From: Dichetophora obliterata
Lineage: Eukaryota; Arthropoda; Insecta; Diptera; Sciomyzidae
Assembly (NCBI GenBank): GCA_963920525.1
Contig: OY986435.1
Span: 102,844,615 to 102,908,614 of the forward strand
Direction: 5' to 3'
DNA length: 64,000 nt
A program made the position numbers and the translations under genes. Positions 32,981-42,230 of the stretch are shown here, piece by piece. The notes beneath the pieces were generated by a model that saw only the letters and a program-made list of their open reading frames with translations, had not been told where the DNA came from and ran no database searches. Position 1 is the first letter of the stretch; every line of letters begins with the position of its first letter.

Positions 32981-33204
32981 GATTAAGCGCCAACGGGACC
33001 GCGAGTACTTCGATGGGTGACCAGCAACACGATGCGTATGTTGCCGAAAACTACTGAGCGATGACAACATGTTACCGAAAACATGAGTACGAATAATGGC
33101 TAACAGCGAAACAGAGAAGCCACCAACAATTAGCAACACTTGATTAAGCGCCAACGGGACCGCGAGTACTTCGATGGGTGACCAGCAACACGATGCATAT
33201 GCTG
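32981..33204 (+). promoter_or_regulatory. Two 5S-rRNA-like segments in the Gypsy-B 3' LTR
   Basis: 32981-33043 and 33142-33204 both carry GATTAAGCGCCAACGGGACC...AGTACTTCGATGGGTGACC and then AACACGATGC. Here both copies retain the GATGGGTGACC box, unlike the second copy of the 5' LTR, so the duplicated state is ancestral to this element and the deletion is in the 5' LTR. Confidence 0.6.
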
Positions 33205-33595
33205 CCGAAAACTACTGAGCCGTATCAACATGTCGACGAGAGCATAAGTAGCAGAGAAGGGCAACTCAATGAGCGGTGTCAACATGTTAACGAAAACATG
33301 AATATAACGAGATAACAGCGATGCTGCTACGATCAACCAGCAGAGGTATGCAATAAATTTGATGATGAGAAGACAGTGAGTTGCTGGCAGACAGTTGAAT
33401 CGAGCGGTTGAAATTACTAAAGGAGTTATTGGCAAACAGGCGAATCGAGCGGTTGGCATTACTGGAGGAACTACAGGACTTGGAAGAAATCTGGACGGAC
33501 GCAACAAAAGAAGCGCAGACAAAAGAACTGCCCAAGGAATTGGCAGTAAGAACTTTCAGAAGGAAAGGTGACAAGGATAACAGGTGAAAAACAAG

Positions 33596-33903
33596 GGACC
33601 ACATAGCTTATAGACGCACCGTCAGGTCGCAAGGGATCACATAGCTTATAGGCGCACCGTCAGGTCGCAAGGGACCACATAGCTTATAGGAGCACCGTCA
33701 GGTTGCAAGGGACCACATAGCTTATAGTCGCACCGTCAGGTCGCAAGGGATCACATAGCTTAAAGGCGCACCGTCAGGTCGCAAGGGACCACATAGCTTA
33801 TAGGCACACCGTCAGGTCGCAAGGGACCACATAGCTTATAGGCACACCGTCAGGTCGCAAGGGACCACATAGCTTATAGGCGCACCGTCAGGTCGCAAGG
33901 GAC
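33596..33903 (+). repeat. 38-bp minisatellite in the 3' LTR, ~8 copies
   Basis: Same unit as 25624-26006 with about two fewer copies and different private substitutions (for example CTTATAGTCG near 33725). Confidence 0.9.
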
Positions 33904-34053
33904 ATAATCTAGCCAGGAAGCACACGGTTAGGGCATAAGGTCCACAACGACGATTCACCAGAGTTTCCGCCAACCACCATACCCACTTTCGAACGAGAGT
34001 CGAACGTCAACAAATTCAATCACCGCCGCATTGCTCACCACATCGCCTTAATA

Positions 34054-36007
34054 TTTTATGAAATTGCTAGTGGTTTTTTTTTCCTTTCATATTGAAAAAC
34101 TTTGTTGTTGTTGTTGTTTCTTTGGAAAAATTCGTTAGAACAATTAATTGTTCTAACTTTGACCTTAAGCTCGATAAACGATTTTAAACTGTCAAACAAC
34201 TAGAATTTGTATTTAAAATCAAGTATGATTTAAACTATCAAACATTTAGAATTTGTATTTAAATCATATAAAGTCAACATAATAAATATAGAGGTCATTT
34301 AGAAAAAACTTTAATCAAATGGTAGAGCTCGACCAAACGGAAGCAGCTGAAAACAAAATCAGCAAAAATTCTAAAAACAACTTCAGTAAACATGCTTTGT
34401 TAGTGCAGACTTCCAGCAGGCTGTTGGACTACATATAATAACATAAGCATAGAAACTAAAGTAAAACAGAAATACAACAACAAATGTGACATTATGAAAT
34501 TGAGGAAAAAATGAGAAATTGAAGCTTCAAAATCTCATCGCCCCGATGGTGCAGTGCGTCAACGCGCTTGCACGGGCAATCACAAAGATTTCTGATGACG
34601 CGTTTAGCACCGCAGAAATTGTACAATAAAATCAATTGCTAGTGGTTTTTTTTCCTTTCATATTGAAAAACTTTGTTGTTGTTGTTGTTTCTTTGGAAAA
34701 ATTCGTTAGAACAATTAATTGTTCTAACTTTGACCTTAAGCTCGATAAACGATTTTAAACTGTCAAACAACTAGAATTTGTATTTAAAATCAAGTATGAT
34801 TTAAACTATCAAACATTTAGAATTTGTATTTAAATCATATAAAGTCAACATAATAAATATAGAGGTCATTTAGAAAAAACTTTAATCAAATGGTAGAGCT
34901 CGACCAAACGGAAACAGCTGAAAACAAAATCAGCAAAAATTCTAAAAACAACTTCAGTAAACATGCTTTGTTAGTGCAGACTTCCAGCAGGCTGTTGGAC
35001 TACATATAATAACATAAGCATAGAAACTAAAGTAAAACAGAAATACAACAACAAATGTGACATTATGAAATTGAGGAAAAAAATGAGAAATTGAAGCTTC
35101 AAAATCTCATCGCCCCGATGGTGCAGTGCGTCAACGCGCTTGCACGGGCAATCACAAAGATTTCTGATGACGCGTTTAGCACCGCAGAAATTGTACAATA
35201 AAATCAATTGCTAGTGGTTTTTTTCCCTTTCATATTGAAAAACTTTGTTGTTGTTGTTGTTTCTTTGGAAAAATTCGTTAGAACAATTAATTGTTCTAAC
35301 TTTGACCTTAAGCTCGATAAACGATTTTAAACTGTCAAACAACTAGAATTTGTATTTAAAATCAAGTATGATTTAAACTATCAAACATTTAGAATTTGTA
35401 TTTAAATCATATAAAGTCAACATAATAAATATAGAGGTCATTTAGAAAAAACTTTAATCAAATGGTAGAGCTCGACCAAACGGAAACAGCTGAAAACAAA
35501 ATCAGCAAAAATTCTAAAAACAACTTCAGTAAACATGCTTTGTTAGTGCAGACTTCCAGCAGGCTGTTGGACTACAAATAATAACATAAGCATAGAAACT
35601 AAAGTAAAACAGAAATACAACAACAAATGTGACATTATGAAATTGAGGAAAAAAATGAGAAATTGAAGCTTCAAAATCTCATCGCCCCGATGGTGCAGTG
35701 CGTCAACGCGCTTGCACGGGCAATCACAAAGATTTCTGATGACGCGTTTAGCACCGCAGAAATTGTACAATAAAATCAATTGCTAGTGGTTTTTTTTCCT
35801 TTCATATTGAAAAACTTTGTTGTTGTTGTTGTTTCTTTGGAAAAATTCGTTAGAACAATTAATTGTTCTAACTTTGACCTTAAGCTCGATAAACGATTTT
35901 AAACTGTCAAACAACTAGAATTTGTATTTAAAATCAAGTATGATTTAAACTATCAAACATTTAGAATTTGTATTTAAATCATATAAAGTCAACATAATTT
36001 TATGAAA
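34054..36007. mobile_element. 572-bp tandem array inserted in the 3' LTR with 10-bp target duplication
   Basis: Full units start at 34064, 34636 and 35208, each beginning TTGCTAGTGG. A partial unit of about 218 bp starts at 35780 and ends at 35997. The flanks carry TTTTATGAAA at 34054-34063 and 35998-36007, while the 5' LTR has this sequence once. Units are near-identical. Each includes a GTT run, the palindrome GAACAATTAATTGTTC, and a GC-richer patch CCCCGATGGTGCAGTGCGTC that resembles a tRNA D-arm/A-box. There is no ORF. It was inserted as a multimer, or expanded after insertion. Confidence 0.88.
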
Positions 36008-36193
36008 TATTTTTAAGAAATAATATCTAAAACATTTATAAAATATTTTAAGAAATAAAAATCTAAAACATTTAAAAATAAAGCCTTATTTGGAAGAACC
36101 TGAAATAAAAATTCTTATTTTGTGACGAATTCTGGACACGACTGAGCATACCTCAGCTATAGAGCCGGAAGACCGGCAGCTTCGTTACAACAC

Positions 36194-37105
36194 ATCCATC
36201 TGTCCCGATCGCATATTCCACAAACCTCAAGGAAACATACGAAAACATGGAATTAATATTACAGTTGATAAAGTACAAAGAGCATAATTGGAAATGTGCT
36301 GCGATCTGAAAGTGGTCGGTTTACTCAGGGGTGTTAAGCGTGGATTTCCAACGCACCAGTGCTTTTTGTGTACATGGGAAGGTCGAAAAAGAGATGAGCA
36401 TTACACTGAATTTAAGTGGAAGCCGCGAACATGCTACAAAGTAGGCGTAGAAAGTATAGAGAATCTACTATTGGTGCAGCCGTCTCAAATCATTTTGCCT
36501 CCATTACACATTAAGCTCGGTCTCGTATCAAATTTTTTTAAAAAACTGGATCGTGATGGCGAGGCCATTGCAACTTTGCGCAACATTTTCCCGAAATTGA
36601 GCGACGCAAAGATTCATGCAGGTATTTTATTTAAGAAGTCATTCAGTAACTTTATGTTTTTTAATGATTTTTTTTTTTGATTTAAGGTGTTTTCAATGGT
36701 CCGCAGATAAAACAAATAATTGCAAGTTCTGAATTTTCATCAAAATTAAATGCTATCGAACAACGTGCATGTACAGTTGCCGTTATTGAGCAGTTTCTTG
36801 GCAACAAACGAGCTGCCAATTATAAAAATATTGTCGCAGAAATGATTTCGGCATATGGCGAAATGGGCATTTTAATGTCGCTAAAGATCCATTTTCTTCA
36901 CAATCATTTAGATTTTTTCCCTGATGATTCAGGAGCTTGTAGCGATGAGCATGGCGAAAGGTTCCATCAGGACATTGCGGCTATTGAAAAGCGCTTTAAA
37001 GGAAAAGACATTACGCATATGCTTGGCGAATACTGTTGGTCTATTTGTCGCGATACTGAAGCAAATGCTTACAACCGCAAAAATAAAAGGCCTAAATTTC
37101 TTTAA
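36194..37105 (+). pseudogene. C-terminal half of Cys-rich DDE-like transposase protein
   Basis: Resumes after Gypsy-B: HPSVPIAYSTNLKETYENME, HNWK, then after a one-base frameshift near 36290 CCDLKVVGLLRG (second acidic residue, expected), FPTHQCFLCTWEGR, ILPPLHIKLGLVSNFFK. A short intron (36622-36686) separates KIHAG from VFNGPQIKQ. The last part reads MSLKIHFLHNHLDFFP and SDEHGERFHQDIAAIEKRF (candidate catalytic Glu in HGERFHQD), ending at TAA after NKRPKFL. The order of conserved blocks, LFID / DLKVVG / HGERFH, fits an RNase H-fold transposase. Frame lesions: the A-run slip near 24530 and the slip near 36290. Confidence 0.8.
36622..36686 (+). other. 65-bp intron in the transposase-like gene
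   Basis: Donor GCAG|GTATTT and acceptor TTTTGATTTAAG|GT with a T-rich tract. Removing it restores a continuous frame (KIHAG-VFNGPQ). Confidence 0.75.
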
Positions 37106-37367
37106 AAACTTTAAAATTTTTAATGTAACAATTCTTTATTTTCATAAAACAAAAGTAATAAAAAAAATTGTTTTTTTAACGAACTGAAACCTTAAAAAAA
37201 CGATAACCACTAAAAAAAATATATAATTCAAACTTAAAAAAAAAAAATTTTGACGTGTACATGAAAATCGCCGATACACTTTTATTTTTATTGTGTATTT
37301 TTATTTTTTATTCCCTTTCCGAAAAAGTAAATTTGGTTTATAGGACAGAATGTGTGTAACACGGTGT

Positions 37368-37930
37368 AATTAATTCTTATAACTAAATTCTGGCAACTCT
37401 CCTCAAAACATTAACAAAGAAAATTAATTAACACTGTATGAAAGCAAGAATCTCCCTGAAAGTAAAGCTGGATTCACTGATCACCTTCAGAATATTTTGA
37501 AAGTTTTTTAATATGAAGTTTTCGCTCAGAGAGAAAGATCTCTGCACGCTCTCAACTTTATTAACATTATTTTAAATCCCACAAAAACAGTTATCAGTGA
37601 ATTCAGCTTAACTACACAACATGGCTGTCCTGTTATATTAAGAGAAGCTCTCTCGACAAAGAGAGAAAAGCTTTGTTTGCTGTTATATTGTGCTGCTGGT
37701 TGAATGTAGGCATCAAATAAAATGCGTGATTTTGCAATAATTAAAGAATACATTTTTCGAAAACCTTGGTAAGCTATAACAATCTATATTATCATAGGAA
37801 TCTCATAAAAAAAGAATTATCAAAATCGTTTAGCGATTACCGAGCTTATTCTGGATCAAATTCGTGAGTCTCCTTTTATATAATAGAATAGATTTGTAAA
37901 TTTATTTGGTTGCAAAATATATATTTTTCA
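37368..37930. other. Gene-free stretch with loose inverted repeat
   Basis: AAGCTGGATTCACTGATCACC (about 37465-37486) is mirrored by GTTATCAGTGAATTCAGCTT (about 37590-37609). The pieces AGAGAGAAAGATCTCT and GAGAAGCTCTCTCGAC lie near the arms. No ORF is supported. Confidence 0.45.
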
Positions 37931-38740
37931 GTGCAAGCCAAAACGCCGCCGTTTTAACCCGGTGAATGAGTGGAATTTTGAAGAAAACGCGCTTGTAGAG
38001 TTCCTAATGGAGAGCAAAAATTTTGAGGTTTGCGATTTTAATCTTTAAAAAAAAGTCAAATTAAATACTTCACTTCAAAAGAAACCAACGGCTCAACTCT
38101 TCTATGGCTGTTTCATCGAAAAAAAGGAGCTCGCCATACAATGGAAGTTAGTCCGCGCAAAAGTTCGACAGGCGCATGAAGTATGGAAGGCGATACTATA
38201 AGAAGTGAGTTCTCCAGAGAACATTTAAAACAGTTTAAATTAAGGCCATTATTTTTTTCAGGTACTTTGCGAAAAATGTTCTTTTATTTTGAAGAGTTTT
38301 AGTTCGATGACATTTTTCGTGGCAGATTGGATAGTTCTGCAGTGGTAGAAGACAGCATGGTGATCGAAAGCGATTATATAGAATGGCAAAGTCCATTGGA
38401 AGAAGAAAGTGTTGTACTTGAAGCGGAAAGTGTATTTGAAGTAAAAAGTCCACCTATAAATAGCAATACTCCTACTTGCAGCCGAAAAGAATATATTCCA
38501 GAACTGCGTTGTCGGAAATTTTGGAGGTTTATGGCGAGTTAGCAAAGATACGGAAGCAGAAGATAGAGATAGAAGCGGTAGCCAGAGAAAAAGAAATATC
38601 GTTAAAAGAAAAGAAATTGGAATTAATTGGCAAAAAGAGTAGAATTAAAAGAAAATGAAATAAGCAATCAATTAGAAATAGAAAAAATGAAACTACATAT
38701 GCAGGAGAGATTAGCCATGGAAGAGCTGAAACTGATACAG
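37931..38740 (+). pseudogene. Myb/SANT-like DNA-binding protein remnant with coiled-coil C-terminus
   Basis: The first piece reads EWNFEENALVEFLMESKNFE (37968-38025), then a likely intron (donor GAG|GTTTGC, acceptor TTCAAAAG at about 38085), then KPTAQLFYGCFIEKKELAIQ, WKLVRAKVRQAHEVWKAIL and a stop near 38199. FYFEEF...FDDIFRGRL follows (about 38285-38330), with an acidic middle (38330-38470) and a charged heptad-rich tail in two further frames (EKEISLKEKKLELI; NQLEIEKMKLHMQERLAMEE). This is the layout of Myb/SANT trihelix-like proteins associated with transposons: a DNA-binding domain plus a coiled coil. Several stops and frameshifts disable it. The end of the coiled coil is repeated at 41765-41803. 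Confidence 0.7.
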
Positions 38741-40761
38741 TACAGTCTCGCTAATCCGGACACATATAGTTTCGGTGTATGTCCGTATTTCTGGATTTGT
38801 CCGGAATACAGAAAGCTGAAGAATTTATTAATCAAATTTGAGCGTATCTGAATGCATAGTTGAGCCTCATTAATTCATTCAAACACTTTTACTATGAAAT
38901 TTTTGTAAAGAAATTGGCATCACAAAATAGACCCCAATTGAAATAAGCCCCAATGCAATAACACCCAATTAAATAAGTCCCAACGAAAATTAAAAAACCC
39001 CAAACGAAAAAAATGAAAGAATTCCAAAACGCAATGAAATAATTCCCAAATTGAAAATTAAATAAGTCCCAACATTTGGGGTTTATTTCGTAATGAAATA
39101 ACATCGAACGAAAAAATTAAATAAGCTCCAATAAAATATCCCCCAAAGAAATGAAATAAGCCCCATGTAAAATATTTATAAACTTAAAAAATTATTTATT
39201 TAAAGAAATTATCGCCAAAATTAATGAAGTAACCCCGAATGAATAGGCACTACTGTACTCCAGTTATAAACTGGATAATTTTCTGAAAAAATTAACTAGT
39301 ACAAATAATAAAAAAATTATGAACCAACAGGAAATAAATCAACGCATGAAAAATGCCCGAAAGACCGAAGGCGACTACCTAATACGGAGGATATAATTAA
39401 TTTTTATGCCATTCCAGAATTTGTAATTAATTCCTTTTTCGGAGAGGGAACCTACAAGCCACGATTAATTACAACTACTTTTGGCTTTGTGAGTGTTTTA
39501 AGTACAATTCAGTTATTTTCTTTGATACGATGATCAAATATACAAAATGCGAAAACTCTTTTATTAAAATTTCAAAGCAAATCCATTTTACCCACTTCGA
39601 CCGTATAGTTGCTTTCATATGCGCCTTTTACAGAAGCAATAATTTGTAAAAGGCGCAACAACACGGAAAAGATAATGCAAACATTGATCAAAAATTACAA
39701 AATGTGAAAAAAATGAAAATAAATTTTATTGTAAAAAACTCTTTGACAACCTAAATTAAGCAAAATAAAAAAGCCCCAAATAACCCCCATAAGTAACCCC
39801 CAAATTTAAGAAACGAAATAACCCCTAAACCGAATGAAATAAAGACCAAGAAAAAATCAAAATGAAATAAACCCCAACTAAAATTTCATTGGGCTTATTT
39901 CATTGGTCTTATTTTTATTTCATAATGAAATAAGACCTAAACAAAAAAATTAAATATTTCCCAAAATTTATGAACTAGCCTCCAAAATGGGGAGTTATTT
40001 CATATGAAGTAACACCCAAAAATGTATGAGCTTTTTTTGGGGTTTACTTCATTACTTTTTTTGGGCTTATTGCAATTGGGGTCTATTTCATGGTGCCAAA
40101 GAAATTTCATATAATAACATAAATAATGAATAATAATAAATTAACATTGTTTCACAAAAATACGTTTACATATTGCTGGATGCTCGCTTTGCCTGATATT
40201 TTTCTTTTCCCTGTACCAAATTTGGTTCAATCATTTTGCCTTTTCTTTGTTTAAATTTAATTTTACCTGATTCTTGGAATGTTTGCTACACATATTTCTG
40301 AATTTTGTCTATATTTTTCTTTATATCAAAAATTTTAGATTTTGATTATTTGAATTTTTCATCTGAACATTTTATTGATTTTCACAGTTTCAGTAAAATC
40401 TGAAATTTTATACCTCTGGAAGATATATCGTTTTATGATGCCTTTTTTTCGCTGGCATTCTAAGAATCTACTTAAACTTTTTAAATTTTAATATTTACAC
40501 TATTACCATCGTATAGACAAAAATGCTCGGTGTAAAGCCTTGTTCTCACAAAAAACCACTTTTACTTAACGAAATAAATTTGAAAGGAATACGTTGACTA
40601 GATTTGCATAGCGACAGTCAATTTGTAAACCAAACATGTTCGATTTTCTTTTCTGTCCGAACTATAGAGGTAATATATCAAAAATGTCCGAAGTGAAGAG
40701 TTGTCCGTATTACTGGGAAGTCCGGTATTGCGAGTGTCCGGATTAGCGAATCTATACTGTA
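38741..40761. mobile_element. Pogo/Tc1-like non-autonomous element, TA target site
   Basis: Terminal inverted repeats CAGTCTCGCTAATCCGGACA (left, 38743) and TGTCCGGATTAGCG...ATACTG (right, to 40759), flanked by TA on both sides. CAGT ends and a TA duplication are typical of pogo-type Tc1/mariner elements. It carries no transposase and contains a Mutator-like element at 38916-40097. Confidence 0.8.
38907..40106. mobile_element. Mutator-like MITE (9-bp target duplication) rich in GAAATAAGCCCCAA motifs
   Basis: The body 38916-40097 has inverted ends GGCATCACAAAATAGACCCC... and ...GGGGTCTATTTCATGGTGCC. The 9-bp duplication AAAGAAATT lies at 38907-38915 and 40098-40106, as in Mutator-type transposons. 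Inside, variants of GAAATAAGCCCCAA or its complement recur many times near both ends (38920-39170 and 39770-40095). There is no transposase ORF. Confidence 0.82.
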
Positions 40762-40956
40762 TATAAATAATTTTAGTATTAAGTTTAATTTTAAGTTAAA
40801 ATTTTTTTGATTTTGTTTTTGGTGTTGCAAATTGAATTAAAATTAATTAATTAAGTTTTTTTGCGGTGCAAATTGCATCTTTCGAAATTCCATATCTATT
40901 TAAGATTTGATATTTTTACTTCTGAATAGCAAAACTTAAAAGAAAATTAAATAAGC
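40760..40956 (+). repeat. 3' flank of the Myb/SANT remnant, duplicated at 41765-41990
   Basis: Together with 38699-38742 this segment (TTTTAGTATTAAGTTTAATT, ATCTATTTAAGATTTGATAT, TTCTGAATAG) is paralogous to 41765-41990. The pogo-like element and the foldback element lie between the two copies. Confidence 0.65.
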
Positions 40957-41712
40957 AATAATACGAATTTCCGATCCGGTAAGTCCATTTTCATTCCTAT
41001 ATGTACTTTCAATACTCGTTCCAACTCCGTACTCAGTTTCCTCCTATATTGTAAAATTTTCGAGATACTGGGTATTTCACGTTTTTGGCAAGTGTTTAGT
41101 ATTATTGGTCTCGAATCTAAACTAATCACCATAAAATAAAAAGTATAATTTTGTATTTTTGAAAAATTATCAACTTTTCCATCAATGTATCAACCACTAT
41201 CGTGTCATGTGCTGTAGCGAAGCTAAAATTCTGAGATTATCCAACGAAATATCAACAAATTTTGTATCTTTTGTTTTAGCGGAACTGTAACCGTCCAAAT
41301 TTAAAATGTCTTTTTTTCATGTAAAAATACACTTAATCAACAGTATTTTTTTAAATTCTAACTTTGGACAGTAACAGCTCCGCTAAAACAAAAGATAGAA
41401 AATTTGTCGATATTTTGTTGGATAATCTCAAAATTTTTTCTCCGCTTCAGCACATGACACGAAAGCGATTGATAACTTATGAAAAATCTGATATTTTTTC
41501 TAAAATACAAAATATTACTTTTTATTTTATGGTGACTAGTTTAGATTCTAGATCAATAATACTAAACAGGTACCAAAACCGTAAAACACCCTGTATCTTG
41601 AAAGTTTTACAATATAGGAGGAAACTAAGTACGGAGTTGGAACGAGTGTTGAAAGTACGTATAGGAAAGAAAATGGACTTACCGGATCCGAAATTCGTGG
41701 ACTAGTATTATT
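40957..41712. mobile_element. Foldback (palindromic) MITE, ~756 bp
   Basis: Almost the whole element is an imperfect palindrome: AATAATACGAATTTCCGATC at the left and ...CGTGGACTAGTATTATT at the right, with matching GTAAGTCCATTTTC, CCTCCTATATTGTAAAA, TGTCATGTGCTG and CTTTTGTTTTAGCGGA inside. The centre is at about 41310-41350. Arms are about 370 bp. No coding capacity is supported; open frames in it are by-products. Confidence 0.8.
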
Positions 41713-41991
41713 TATCCAAACGTGTATGAATATATGGGCGCTGCTATTATTTTGACCGCAGCTGTATGTAGGAGAGATTAGCCATGGAAGAGCTGGAACT
41801 GAAATAAAAATAATGTTAGCATTAAGTTTTATTTTTATTTCGCATTTTTTTTTTATTTTGTTTTGGGATTCGCGAAATTAGTAAATTTAGTTTTTTGGTG
41901 CTAATTGCATATTTCTCAATTTCATACCTATTTAAGATTTGATCTTTTTAATTCTGAATAGTAAAACTTAGTTTATATTTATATGGAAATA

Positions 41992-42184
41992 TTTCAGTGA
42001 ATTCTAAATTTTCATTCATGCTTCAGAGTAGTGCAAATGTATGTAGATATTGCGAAAAATGTGTAAACTTTAATGTACTGTAAACAATTCTTATCTATCA
42101 CATATTTTTTCGCAATATCTACATACAGTTCCTCTTCTCCCAAACAGCAATGAAATCTTGAATGAACATTTAGAATTTACTGAA
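41992..42184. mobile_element. 193-bp hairpin MITE
   Basis: Outer arms TTCAGTGAATTCTAAATTTT (41992) and ...AATTTACTGAA (42184), and inner arms GTATGTAGATATTGCGAAAA (42039) and TTTTCGCAATATCTACATAC (to 42126), pair with each other. The target duplication is not clear. Confidence 0.7.
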
Positions 42185-42230
42185 GTGTTTTTTTTACCCG
42201 ACTACGGCGAAGCAAAAGGAGAGGTATATC

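Larger units (their letters stand above)
32603..36189 (+). repeat. 3' LTR of Gypsy-B (3587 bp, contains a 1.9-kb insertion)
   Basis: Matches the 5' LTR throughout, except for fewer 38-bp repeats, small indels, and the inserted tandem array at 34064-35997. The flank after it is the target duplication ACAC and then the 3' half of the host transposase-like gene. Confidence 0.92.
24662..36193 (+). mobile_element. Ty3/Gypsy LTR retrotransposon (Gypsy-B), ~11.5 kb with LTRs of unequal length
   Basis: The 5' LTR is 24666-26355 and the 3' LTR 32603-36189, both starting TGTGACGAGG and ending ...CAGCTTCGTTACA. The target duplication ACAC lies at 24662-24665 and 36190-36193. A primer-binding site and polypurine tract are present. 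It encodes gag, pol (several frameshifts) and an intact third ORF. Removing the element restores the continuity of the host transposase-like coding sequence. The 3' LTR is longer because of a 1.9-kb tandem-array insertion. Confidence 0.93.
23059..37367 (+). mobile_element. DNA transposon of unidentified superfamily, split by Gypsy-B
   Basis: Long imperfect terminal inverted repeats: the left end ACACGGTGTTACA..., then CTGTCCTAT..ACCAAAT, CGGAAAG, AAAATACAC, and CGATTTTCATGTACACGTCA (about 130 bp), is mirrored at 37240-37367. Without Gypsy-B the element is about 2.8 kb and encodes one Cys-rich, transposase-like protein whose two halves lie at 23784-24665 and 36194-37105. The target duplication could not be resolved. 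The protein type recurs in insect genomes as an uncharacterised family by my recollection. Confidence 0.8.

Noticed and set aside
34540..34610. A genuine tRNA gene in the 572-bp unit
   Set aside because: Only an A-box-like and a small stem-loop are visible; no B box (GGTTCGANTCC) or closing acceptor stem.
34971..35779. 78-codon minus frames repeated in the 572-bp array
   Set aside because: They span the array unit without recognised motifs and are copies by tandem repetition.
41364..41705. 113-codon frame in the foldback element
   Set aside because: It lies in a palindromic MITE whose mirror half does not preserve the frame; no homology is recognised.
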